Source: Microvirga aerilata
GTDB lineage: Bacteria; Pseudomonadota; Alphaproteobacteria; Rhizobiales; Beijerinckiaceae
DNA: 64,000 nucleotides
NCBI RefSeq assembly: GCF_016743775.1
Contig: NZ_JAEQMY010000001.1
Coordinates: 186,001-250,000 of the forward strand
Direction: 5' to 3'
The translations under genes were made by a program, and so were the position numbers. Within the stretch, counting starts at the first letter, position 1; the number at the start of each line of letters is the position of its first letter. Positions 26,751-33,602 of this stretch are shown here, in pieces. Below the pieces are notes generated by a model that worked only from the letters and a program-made list of their open reading frames with translations, was not told the origin of the DNA and did no database searches.

Positions 26751-27485
26751 TTGAGCAAGCATCATGAGAAGCAGAGACGCAAGACCCGCCGCTCCCATGA
26801 AACAGCGCAGGTCTTCGACCTCAACGGATCCAAGTTCCAGGCCGAGCGCAGCCCTCCGCCGATCAAGGCACTCAATGCAACGCAGGATGAATATCTCGAC
26901 GCTTTAAGGAACAGCCCCCAGGTTGTCGTTCTCGGTCCCGCCGGCACAGGCAAGACCTGGATCGCAGCCACCCATGCGGCAGACCTGTTCCGCCAGCGGC
27001 GCATCCGCAAGATCATCCTCACCCGTCCCAACGTGCCGAGCGGCCGCTCCCTCGGCTTCTTTCCCGGCAGCCTGGAGGAAAAATTCGGCCCCTGGGCCGC
27101 TCCGGTGATCGAGGCGATCAAGGAGCGGATCGGCGCGGCCGCTTTCGAGATCGCGGTCAAGAACGGCGACATCGAGATGGTCCCGTTCGAGGTGATGCGC
27201 GGACGGTCCTGGCGCGACGCCTTCATCCTGCTCGACGAGGCGCAGAACGCCACGCCGGCCGAGATGAAGACCTTCCTCACCCGCATCGGGGAGGATTGCA
27301 CCGTGGTGATCAACGGGGATGTGAGTCAGTGCGACCTGCGCGAGACGTCCGGCCTGCGCACGGTCATACACCTGATCAAGTCGCGGATGCTGCCGGTTCC
27401 GATCGTCGAGTTCACGCTCAACGACATCGTGCGGTCGGGTGTCTGCGAAATGTGGGTGCGCGCATTCGAAGAGATCCACTGCTGA
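26751..27485 (+). CDS. PhoH family ATPase
   Basis: A 244-residue PhoH-like P-loop protein. Walker A GPAGTGKT is at 62-69, LTRPNVPSGRSLGFFPG follows, and the Walker B/helicase-like FILLDEAQNAT is in the second half. The family is thought to act on RNA (some members are nucleases or helicases), but the role is poorly defined. It is shorter than the E. coli PhoH-type proteins and resembles the stand-alone, phage-type version. The best start is a TTG at 26751, seven bases after TGGAG; no nearby in-frame ATG exists. The basic N-terminus (KQRRKTRR) could bind nucleic acid. Single gene. Confidence 0.85.
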   Translation: MSKHHEKQRRKTRRSHETAQVFDLNGSKFQAERSPPPIKALNATQDEYLDALRNSPQVVVLGPAGTGKTWIAATHAADLFRQRRIRKIILTRPNVPSGRSLGFFPGSLEEKFGPWAAPVIEAIKERIGAAAFEIAVKNGDIEMVPFEVMRGRSWRDAFILLDEAQNATPAEMKTFLTRIGEDCTVVINGDVSQCDLRETSGLRTVIHLIKSRMLPVPIVEFTLNDIVRSGVCEMWVRAFEEIHC

Positions 27486-27618
27486 CGCAGCAGGTTTCCG
27501 ACCCTGAATGGTCGGTCCGGGGATCCGGGGTTGCTTCCATATCGTTGGAGGCAGCTCCGGTCTTCCGGTGGCAGCATCCTTGAGGGCGAACGGGATGCAC
27601 TTCGCCCGAAAAGCGAGA

Positions 27619-27664
27619 GAGCATCGGACTGGCAAGTGGATTTGCACTTTCCGGTCCGATGCTC
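27619..27664. repeat. Palindromic intergenic hairpin element
   Basis: Perfect 11-base outer arms (GAGCATCGGAC and complement) and a near-perfect inner stem through AGTG/CACT around a 6-base loop, 46 bases in all. The form (GAGCATCGGACC..., AAGTGG...) is a familiar mobile-like repeat between genes of Rhizobiales. Here it lies between the convergent phoH and cold-shock genes and may also serve as a terminator. Confidence 0.7.
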
Positions 27665-27724
27665 ACGATTTGACGAGCGCATCGCAGGCGGCGGACCCGG
27701 AGGTCCGCACGATGGGCTGGAACT

Positions 27725-28417
27725 TTAAGCGAGCTCGATGGCGCCCACTTCGGGGCCCTTGCGACCCTCGACGATGGCAACACGCACTGCCTGTCCCTGG
27801 TCGAGCTGGCTGAGGCCGGCCCGCTCCACGACGGAGATGTGCAGGAACAGGTCCTTGCTCTCGCCCTCGACGGACACGAAGCCGTAGCCCTTGACGTTGT
27901 CGAACCACTTCACGGTGGCCGGAACGTCTGGCGGACCGCTGACCGGCCGCGAGGCGGCACCTCCGCCTCCGCCCGGACGGGAGAACCCGCCGGACTGGCC
28001 CGGTCCACCCGAGCGCATCGGCGGCTTCGGGCGGGCTCCGCGCGGCGGCTCGGGCTCTGCCGTGCTCGTGTCCACGCTGACGATTTCCTGAACCTGCGGG
28101 CCCTTCTGGCCTGCGCCGACCTTGATGACCAGCGTCGTGCCGGACTCAAGAGCCGTATGGCCTGCGGCCTCGACCTGCCTGACATGCAGGAAGGCCTCGC
28201 CGGAGCCGTCGGTCATCTCGACGAAGCCGAAGCCCTTTTCAGGATTGAACCATTTCACCCGCGCCTCGGTCTCAGGTCCCGAGCTCGAAGCCGAATAGGA
28301 CGTCTGCTGCCGCGTGGGCCGTTCAAAAGATGTTGGCGGGGCGAAATCGCCCCAGTGATCTTCGGGTTGACCGCCAAATTGACGTCGGCGATCACGGTGA
28401 TCATTTCCCCGGCCCAT
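27725..28417 (-). CDS. Protein with two cold-shock domains
   Basis: A 230-residue protein with two CSDs joined by a Gly/Pro/Arg-rich flexible linker (about 120-165). Domain 1 (53-115) has VKWFNPEKGFGFVEM and EAFLHV; domain 2 (166-229) has VKWFDNVKGYGFVSV and DLFLHIS. Those are the RNP1 and RNP2 nucleic-acid-binding motifs. Double-CSD proteins of this layout are common in alphaproteobacteria and bind single-stranded RNA or DNA. The first 50 residues are low complexity. The long upstream gap, with a 16-base direct repeat at 28525-28561, may carry its promoter and a long 5' leader. Confidence 0.88.
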   Translation of the reverse strand: MGRGNDHRDRRRQFGGQPEDHWGDFAPPTSFERPTRQQTSYSASSSGPETEARVKWFNPEKGFGFVEMTDGSGEAFLHVRQVEAAGHTALESGTTLVIKVGAGQKGPQVQEIVSVDTSTAEPEPPRGARPKPPMRSGGPGQSGGFSRPGGGGGAASRPVSGPPDVPATVKWFDNVKGYGFVSVEGESKDLFLHISVVERAGLSQLDQGQAVRVAIVEGRKGPEVGAIELA

Positions 28418-28524
28418 CAGGACTGCCTTCTAAAGTCTCTGGTTTCCGAAACGCTATACGCGTAACGCCCCCAACCGCTGAGGGCAAGAAGATTACTACT
28501 CATACCTAAACGCATCATGCAAGA

Positions 28525-28561
28525 GTTCTTAGAGGGAAGCATGTCGTTCTTAGAGGGGAGC
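28525..28561. repeat. Tandem 16-base direct repeat upstream of the cold-shock gene
   Basis: GTTCTTAGAGGGAAGC (28525-28540) and GTTCTTAGAGGGGAGC (28546-28561) differ at one base and are spaced exactly 21 bases, two helical turns. The second copy overlaps the 3' end of the metallopeptidase gene. The spacing fits a regulator-binding pair, but this is unproven. Confidence 0.45.
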
Positions 28562-29713
28562 TTGTGCGGATTGTGGGGCGCCGACGCGAGAATTCAGCCC
28601 TCCGATCACCGCTTTCAAAATATTGCGATCCTCTTCGTCCCCCTGCCGGCGCCCGCTCCAGGCGTGAACGCGCTCATGGATGAAGCTCAATTTGGCGATG
28701 ACCCCGGGCGGCAGCACGAAGGGATAGAGATCGGGCTGCCCCATGCTGCGGTTCAGGGAATTGACCGCGAACGTCAACGGCAGCCAGGCCGTGATCAGGC
28801 GGTTCAGATCGATCTCGCGGTGCGGATCGAAATCGATCTCTGTTGCAAGCTCCGGGCCCCGGCTGATCCTGGGCCGCACCTTCAGGCCGAAGGCGTTGGC
28901 CGTTTCCAGGGTGTCGACGATGTGCAGGTAGTGCGCCCAGGTCTCTGCGAAATCCTCCCAGGGATGCGAGGCGGCGTAGGCGCTGACGAAGCTTTCCTGC
29001 CAGTTCTCCTTCGGGCCGTTGGCGTAGTGCGCCTGCAGGGCCTCGCCGTAATCCTGCCGCTCGTCCCCGAAGATCAGGCGGAATTGCTCGAGGCTCGGAT
29101 CGTTGCGGACCAGCACGTTCCAGAAATAGTGGCCGATCTCATGCCGGAAGTGGCCCAGCAGGGTCCGATAGGGCTCGCCCATGCTGTGGCGACGCCGCTC
29201 CCGCTCCGCGTCGTCGGCCTCGGCGATGTTGATGGTGATCAGGCCGTTGTCGTGCCCGGTCAGGATGGAAGGGCCGTGAGGCGAGTTCTCGGAAGGGTCG
29301 GACAGGAAGTCGAAGGCAAGCCCCTGGGGATCCTCGGCCCGCGTCGTGAGCGGCAGGCCGAGCCTCAGCAGGGTATAGAAAAGACGCCGCTTGGCGACCT
29401 CCAGGCTGCGCCAGCGGACGAGATTCCGCTCGTTGGAGAGGTCGGGCACCGTCCGATTGTGCCGGCAAGCCCGGCAATAGGGGTCCGGCTCGTCGGCCGG
29501 GATCAGCCAGTTGCACGCATCGTGCTCCGCATTGGCGCAGAAGCGAAAGCGCCCTTCCGGCTGCGCCAGGGCCTTCCAGCCGCCCTCCTCCGGCTCGAGC
29601 GCGCTGATCTCCTGGATCGACGGCAGGCAGCCGAGCCGCCGCCCGCAGCTCTCGCAATGGCTGTTCTCGAAATAAAGGGGCTGCCCGCAGGCCTGACATT
29701 CGAAGAGCTTCAT
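28550..29713 (-). CDS. Zinc-ribbon putative zinc metallopeptidase
   Basis: A 387-residue soluble protein. It begins with a zinc ribbon (Cys6, Cys9, Cys20, Cys23), then a second Cys set (Cys59, Cys67, Cys80, Cys83). In the centre is the zincin motif HEIGHYFW (191-198), with a further acidic/His region (GDERQDYGEALQAHY) that could give the third ligand. This matches the family annotated as putative zinc-binding metallopeptidase (formerly DUF2248). Substrate and role are unknown. It has no signal peptide, so it is probably cytoplasmic. It diverges from the receiver-domain gene. Confidence 0.8.
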   Translation of the reverse strand: MKLFECQACGQPLYFENSHCESCGRRLGCLPSIQEISALEPEEGGWKALAQPEGRFRFCANAEHDACNWLIPADEPDPYCRACRHNRTVPDLSNERNLVRWRSLEVAKRRLFYTLLRLGLPLTTRAEDPQGLAFDFLSDPSENSPHGPSILTGHDNGLITINIAEADDAERERRRHSMGEPYRTLLGHFRHEIGHYFWNVLVRNDPSLEQFRLIFGDERQDYGEALQAHYANGPKENWQESFVSAYAASHPWEDFAETWAHYLHIVDTLETANAFGLKVRPRISRGPELATEIDFDPHREIDLNRLITAWLPLTFAVNSLNRSMGQPDLYPFVLPPGVIAKLSFIHERVHAWSGRRQGDEEDRNILKAVIGGLNSRVGAPQSAQAPL

Positions 29714-30082
29714 CGATCCGCATCCGATCCGGCTGGTAGCTTTGCCTGCCGCCGGCTTGCCAGGCCTCGCATAGACATCACGGCAACGGCTGAGATTCCG
29801 GTTGGTTCGGGCCGTTTCGACGTCGCGCCGGCTTTCCGCTGCTCATATTTTGGGCTTTCGCCGCGGGGCCATCAATTTGATCACGCGGGAGCGGAAAGGC
29901 CATATGGACAGGCTTGGGTCTTGGGTGTTTACTCTACCGAAAGACCGACGCGACGGTTGGGCTAAGTCATTGTAACATAAGATAGTGAGCCGGAACCGGA
30001 GCCCAGGCTATACTGGGAGCAACTGATTCGTTGAACGACGTCCGTACGACGCTTCGCAGATGCTGTGCGACTTGGAGGGGCT
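29714..30082. other. Intergenic region between divergent genes
   Basis: 369 bases between the metallopeptidase and receiver genes. I see no gene or clear repeat. The stretch from about 29920 to 30060 is AT-richer than its surroundings and should hold the receiver gene promoter. GGAAC at 29992-29996 has no matching CGTT at the spacing needed for a stress-sigma promoter. Confidence 0.5.
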
Positions 30083-30469
30083 ATGTTTGAAGGTCCGAGA
30101 AAGCGCGTATTGATCGTCGAGGACGAGGCCATGATCTCGATGCTGATCGAGGATATGGTTCTCGATTTCGGCTGCGAGATCGTGGGTCCGGCCGCACGGC
30201 TGGATCGCGCCCTGACCTTCGCCCTGCAGGAAGACATCGACATCGGCCTTCTCGACATCAACGTGGACGGATCGGTCGTGTTCCCCGTGGCCGACGTCCT
30301 GCGCTTCCGCGGCATTCCCTTCATCTTCTCGACCGGGTACGACTTCAGGGCCCTGCCCGAGCGCTTCCACGGCTGCCCGACCCTGTCGAAGCCGTTTTCC
30401 TACGAGAACTTCGCCGATACCCTGCGGATGGCTCTAGCCAGCGCATCGAACGCCTCCGAGGCGGTCTGA
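30083..30469 (+). CDS. Single-domain response regulator (receiver protein)
   Basis: A 128-residue CheY-like receiver with no output domain. The acidic pocket is EDE (13-15), the phosphorylated residue is Asp58 in LLDINVDG, the switch threonine is Thr84 in STGYD and the conserved lysine is Lys103 in SKPF. The ATG at 30083 directly follows GGAGGGG. A GTG 18 bases upstream is less likely because it would place that site inside the gene. No histidine kinase is adjacent, so its partner is unknown. Such stand-alone receivers are abundant in Methylobacterium relatives. Confidence 0.85.
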   Translation: MFEGPRKRVLIVEDEAMISMLIEDMVLDFGCEIVGPAARLDRALTFALQEDIDIGLLDINVDGSVVFPVADVLRFRGIPFIFSTGYDFRALPERFHGCPTLSKPFSYENFADTLRMALASASNASEAV

Positions 30470-30492
30470 ACAGACCTCGCCGGCCACAGGTC

Positions 30493-31869
30493 TCACGAGC
30501 GCGGCTCGACCTGCATCCGAGGTTCCTGCCTGGGCCTAAGCGTCACCTTCATCCTGGGCTTGGGCATCTCGCCCGAGGGGCTGCGAAGCCTCACCGCCTG
30601 CAGCAGCACGGCCAGGATGGACACGGCCTCCATGGTCGCGAACGCGTTGCCGATGCAGATGCGCGGGCCTGCTCCGAAGGGCATGTAGGCATAGCGGTGG
30701 CGGGCCTTCGCCTGGTCGGGCGCAAAGCGCTCCGGGTCGAACCGCTCGGGGTTCTCCCAGATGGAGGCATGATGATGCACCGCATGGATCGGCACGATGA
30801 CGACGGCGCCTTCCGGCACCGTGAGCCCGCTCAGCGGGAAGGGCTGAACGGCCGTTCTCGTGATGATCGGCGCCGGCGGATAAAGCCGCATGGCCTCCGA
30901 GAACACCTGACGGGTGTAGGCGAGCCTGGATACATGCTCGGGCCGAACCGCCTCGCCTCCGGTGACCTCGTCGATTTCAGCGATCACCCGCGCCTCGTGC
31001 TCGGGTTGACGGGCCAGGAGGAGGAAGGTCCAGGCGAGGCCGAGGGCCGTCGTCTCGTGCCCGCCGGTCACGAAGGTCAGGAGATTGTCGGCAATCTCCT
31101 CGTCGGTCATGGTGCGGCCGCTCTCGGGATCGGCCGCGGCAAGGAGCAGGCCCACGAGATCCTCGCGGACTTCTCCGCTGCGGCGGCGCTCCGCGATCAT
31201 GTGGATGATGGCCGACCGAAGATAGGCGGCGGCCTCCATGGCCTTGCGGCGGCCCGGGTAGGGCAGCCAGTCGGGCGCATTGAGAATGCTCAGCGCGAAC
31301 ACCCAGCCGGTCGGCTTGAGGTAGTCCGTGATGCCCTGCTCGACCCGCGCCACATCGATGCTGCCGGCCCCGGACATCATGGTCTCGACGATGATGTCGA
31401 AGGTCGTGTGCATCATCTCGCGGCCGATATTGATCGCGGCCCCGGAGCCGAATGCCAGCCAGCGCTCGCGGGTGCGCTCGGCGGCGGAAATCATCGCCGG
31501 CAGCAACCCTAAGAGCTTCTCGTGCCGGAACGCAGGTGCCACAGACTGGCGCTGCCAGCGCCAGTGCCCCCCATCGGCGGTCAGCAGGCCCTGACCCAGG
31601 GCAGGACCGAGGGCCCGCCGAACGTCCTCGCCCTTGGACAGGGCGTCGGCGTTGCGCACGAGCGCCTCATGGATCAGCGACGGCTCGGTGACGAGGATGC
31701 GCTCGCGTCCCGCAATCTTCGAGTAGACCAGGGGCTGATGGTAGACCTCCGGCGGCAGCGCCTGAAGCGGATCGCGTACGAGGGCCGGCAGAACCGAGAG
31801 CGGCGAACGGCGGCTGACGGTCACGCCGGGGCTCTTGTCCGAGATCCTGGGAAGAGCGTCGATGCTCAT
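30493..31869 (-). CDS. Cytochrome P450
   Basis: A 458-residue soluble P450. The I-helix oxygen-activation motif is TGGHETTA, the K-helix ExxR motif is EAMR, and the heme-binding loop is FGAGPRICIG from residue 398 with the cysteine ligand Cys405. All key residues are present. Length and motifs suit the bacterial fatty-acid/terpene hydroxylase type (class CYP4/102-like group). No ferredoxin or reductase is adjacent. It is divergent from a TetR gene with a twin operator in the 130-base gap, so it is very probably TetR-regulated and induced by its substrate or a related compound. Confidence 0.88.
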   Translation of the reverse strand: MSIDALPRISDKSPGVTVSRRSPLSVLPALVRDPLQALPPEVYHQPLVYSKIAGRERILVTEPSLIHEALVRNADALSKGEDVRRALGPALGQGLLTADGGHWRWQRQSVAPAFRHEKLLGLLPAMISAAERTRERWLAFGSGAAINIGREMMHTTFDIIVETMMSGAGSIDVARVEQGITDYLKPTGWVFALSILNAPDWLPYPGRRKAMEAAAYLRSAIIHMIAERRRSGEVREDLVGLLLAAADPESGRTMTDEEIADNLLTFVTGGHETTALGLAWTFLLLARQPEHEARVIAEIDEVTGGEAVRPEHVSRLAYTRQVFSEAMRLYPPAPIITRTAVQPFPLSGLTVPEGAVVIVPIHAVHHHASIWENPERFDPERFAPDQAKARHRYAYMPFGAGPRICIGNAFATMEAVSILAVLLQAVRLRSPSGEMPKPRMKVTLRPRQEPRMQVEPRS

Positions 31870-31924
31870 GCGATTTCCTCTTCAACAGCGCCCTGCAACC
31901 TTGATGCCCGGCACGGGATTACCT

Positions 31925-31969
31925 TAAGGTATGCACCTTAGAAGATATCGATCTAAGGTGCATACCTTA
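31925..31969. promoter_or_regulatory. Twin palindromic operator between P450 and TetR genes
   Basis: Two copies of the palindrome TAAGGT-NNNN-ACCTTA lie at 31925-31940 and 31954-31969. The whole block is also a perfect 18-base inverted repeat with a 9-base centre. Centres are 29 bases apart. Position between the divergent genes, before both starts, makes it the likely binding site of the neighbouring TetR protein as two dimers. An ATG at 31931 lies inside the first site, so it is not the TetR start. Confidence 0.85.
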
Positions 31970-31999
31970 GACGCGCAAGTGCGACATAAAGGAACACCG

Positions 32000-32665
32000 G
32001 TGAGCGAACCAGGACCGGCCCCCAAGCGCAGCCGCCCGGCGGTGAGCACGCGCGACAAGCTGATTGCCGTCTCCCTTGCTCTTTTCAACGAGCGCGGGCC
32101 CGACCGCGTGACCACGGCCCAGATCGCCGAGGCGGCAGGCGTCAACGAGGGCAACCTGTACTATTATTTCAAGACCAAGCAGGCGCTGATCCTGGCGATC
32201 TTCGATCAGTTCGAAGCGGCGGTGGAGCGTCTTCTCGATGGGAGCCGCGCTGCGAATGCCGATCCGGCCGCTTACGTGGCTTTCCTGCGCGAGTGGTTCG
32301 AGATCGTCTGGACCTACCGCTTCCTTTACCGCGACTTCATGAGCCTGCTGGCCACCGCTCCCGAGCTTCGCCGCCGCATCCGCGCGATCAGCGAGCGGAT
32401 ACGGACGCCGATCAAGGATCTCATCGGCCATATGCGGATGGCGGGCCTGATGGACTTGTCGGATGAGGAGCTTGACGTGCTGCTCCCCAATCTGTGGATC
32501 GTCTCCACCTACTGGGTGGTCTATCTCGACGTGCAGGAGGGGGTCGGAACCTTGCAGAAGTCCCACCTCGAATGGGGCCTCAAGCAGGTGGCAAGCCTCT
32601 TCCGTCCCTACCTCACAAAGGCAGCGCGGGACTGGCTCGGCACGCAACCGGACGCGCTCCTGTAG
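32000..32665 (+). CDS. TetR/AcrR family transcriptional regulator
   Basis: A 221-residue repressor from a GTG at 32000, seven bases after AAAGGA. The open frame begins at 31931 but that ATG is inside the operator. The helix-turn-helix (about 15-62) shows ALFNERGPDRVTTAQIAEAAGV and GNLYYYFKTKQAL, typical of TetR. The C-terminal ligand domain is all-helical and resembles the TetR_C group seen in Methylobacteriaceae regulators. It likely represses itself and the divergent P450 through the twin operator. Confidence 0.87.
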   Translation: MSEPGPAPKRSRPAVSTRDKLIAVSLALFNERGPDRVTTAQIAEAAGVNEGNLYYYFKTKQALILAIFDQFEAAVERLLDGSRAANADPAAYVAFLREWFEIVWTYRFLYRDFMSLLATAPELRRRIRAISERIRTPIKDLIGHMRMAGLMDLSDEELDVLLPNLWIVSTYWVVYLDVQEGVGTLQKSHLEWGLKQVASLFRPYLTKAARDWLGTQPDALL

Positions 32666-32696
32666 AGCACGCTTCCGAGAGTGCGCAAAATATCGC

Positions 32697-32719
32697 GGCA
32701 GGATCTCGAAGATCCTGCC
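32697..32719 (+). terminator. Hairpin after the TetR gene
   Basis: Perfect 10-base stem (GGCAGGATCT and complement) with a 3-base loop, 31 bases after the TetR stop. There is no T-run after it, so it is a weak or Rho-assisted terminator at best. Confidence 0.45.
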
Positions 32720-32801
32720 CGGACCCCTACCTTGACCCTTCGGGCGACATCATCGCTGAAACACAGAACCTACACCCGAGAGCCCGGAGCACTTTGTCCG
32801 C

Positions 32802-33233
32802 ATGAGCGCCAAACCGTCAGAAGGCCCTTTTCGCATCGGGAAATCCGAAACCGGGCTCGGCCTGTTCGCGACGGACGTGATCGAGAAGGGGTCGTTCATC
32901 ATCGAGTATGTCGGCCCCAAGATCACGATCGAAGAGGTCGAGCGCCGCCGGAACACGCGCTACCTGTTCGAGATCAACAGCCGCTGGACCATCGACGGCT
33001 CGCCGCGCTGGAACACCGCCCGCTACATCAATCACTCCTGCCGTCCGAACGCGCAGGCCACGATCTCCCGCGGCAAGATCCGCATCAAGGCGATCAAGCG
33101 GATCAAGCCGGGCGACGAGATCACCTACAATTACGGCAAGAACTACTTCGAGACCTTCATCAAGCCCATCGGCTGCAAGTGCCGTTCGTGCGAGCAGAAG
33201 CGCGCCAAGCAGGCCGAGCAGGCCGGCGTTTGA
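32802..33233 (+). CDS. SET-domain protein (putative lysine methyltransferase)
   Basis: A compact 143-residue SET domain. GLGLFA at 18-23 is the SAM-binding start, RYINHSC at 74-80 forms the pseudoknot core, and DEITYNYG at 105-112 carries the catalytic tyrosine. A post-SET-like Cys set (Cys125, Cys127, Cys130) with Cys80 could bind zinc. These motifs match eukaryotic-type SET enzymes, which methylate protein lysines with S-adenosylmethionine. The bacterial target is unknown. It is a single gene with a basic, Ala-rich tail. Confidence 0.83.
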   Translation: MSAKPSEGPFRIGKSETGLGLFATDVIEKGSFIIEYVGPKITIEEVERRRNTRYLFEINSRWTIDGSPRWNTARYINHSCRPNAQATISRGKIRIKAIKRIKPGDEITYNYGKNYFETFIKPIGCKCRSCEQKRAKQAEQAGV

Positions 33234-33306
33234 GAACGAGGCTTGTTCTGCGAGCGAATGGATAACCCTTCGATCATGTAAAGCGCTGGGGATGACACGC
33301 TCCCAC

Positions 33307-33494
33307 TGTCATTCCGGGGCGAGCGCTAGCGAGAGCCAGGAATCCATAAACACCACGTTTCAAGAAACAGCGAGAAGCGTTGCGCCTTTGCCTGCGCTGC
33401 CAACGGTTATGGCTTCCACGATCGGTCCGGCCATCCCGTGCAGGAGAACAGTGCCTCGATCAATCGGGATCACCGGCACAAGGCCGGTGATGAC
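33307..33494. repeat. Diverged dispersed intergenic repeat, copy 5
   Basis: Begins TGTCATTCCGGGGCGAGCG with CCAGGAATCCATAAAC, like the left half of the other copies, and ends with GGGATCACCGG and GGCCGGTGATGAC, resembling a right half. The interior is longer than in copies 1-4, so this may be two half elements around inserted sequence. Confidence 0.5.
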
Positions 33495-33517
33495 GTGGAG
33501 GGCGCGGTACGCCAGAG

Positions 33518-33558
33518 CATTTTCAGGTGAAGTGGATCCGGTTCACCGTTGAAAATGC
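33518..33558. repeat. GCATTTTCA palindromic element
   Basis: GCATTTTCAGGTGAA faces TTCACCGTTGAAAATGC around AGTGGATCC. It is an imperfect hairpin of the RIME-like type found between rhizobial genes. It sits just after the converging uxuB gene and may act as its terminator. Confidence 0.55.
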
Positions 33559-33602
33559 GGCACAGCCAAGAAGAGAGATGATTCCATGTAAATGGAAACA
33601 CT

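Larger units (their letters stand above)
33234..33602. other. Intergenic region with repeat remnants
   Basis: 369 bases without a gene. It is mostly occupied by a diverged copy of the dispersed TGTCATTCC...TGATGAC repeat (33307-33494) and a GCATTTTCA palindrome (33518-33558). Confidence 0.6.

Noticed and set aside
31931..31999. ATG at 31931 as start of the TetR protein
   Set aside because: It lies inside the twin operator; the GTG at 32000 has a good ribosome-binding site and starts the conserved fold.
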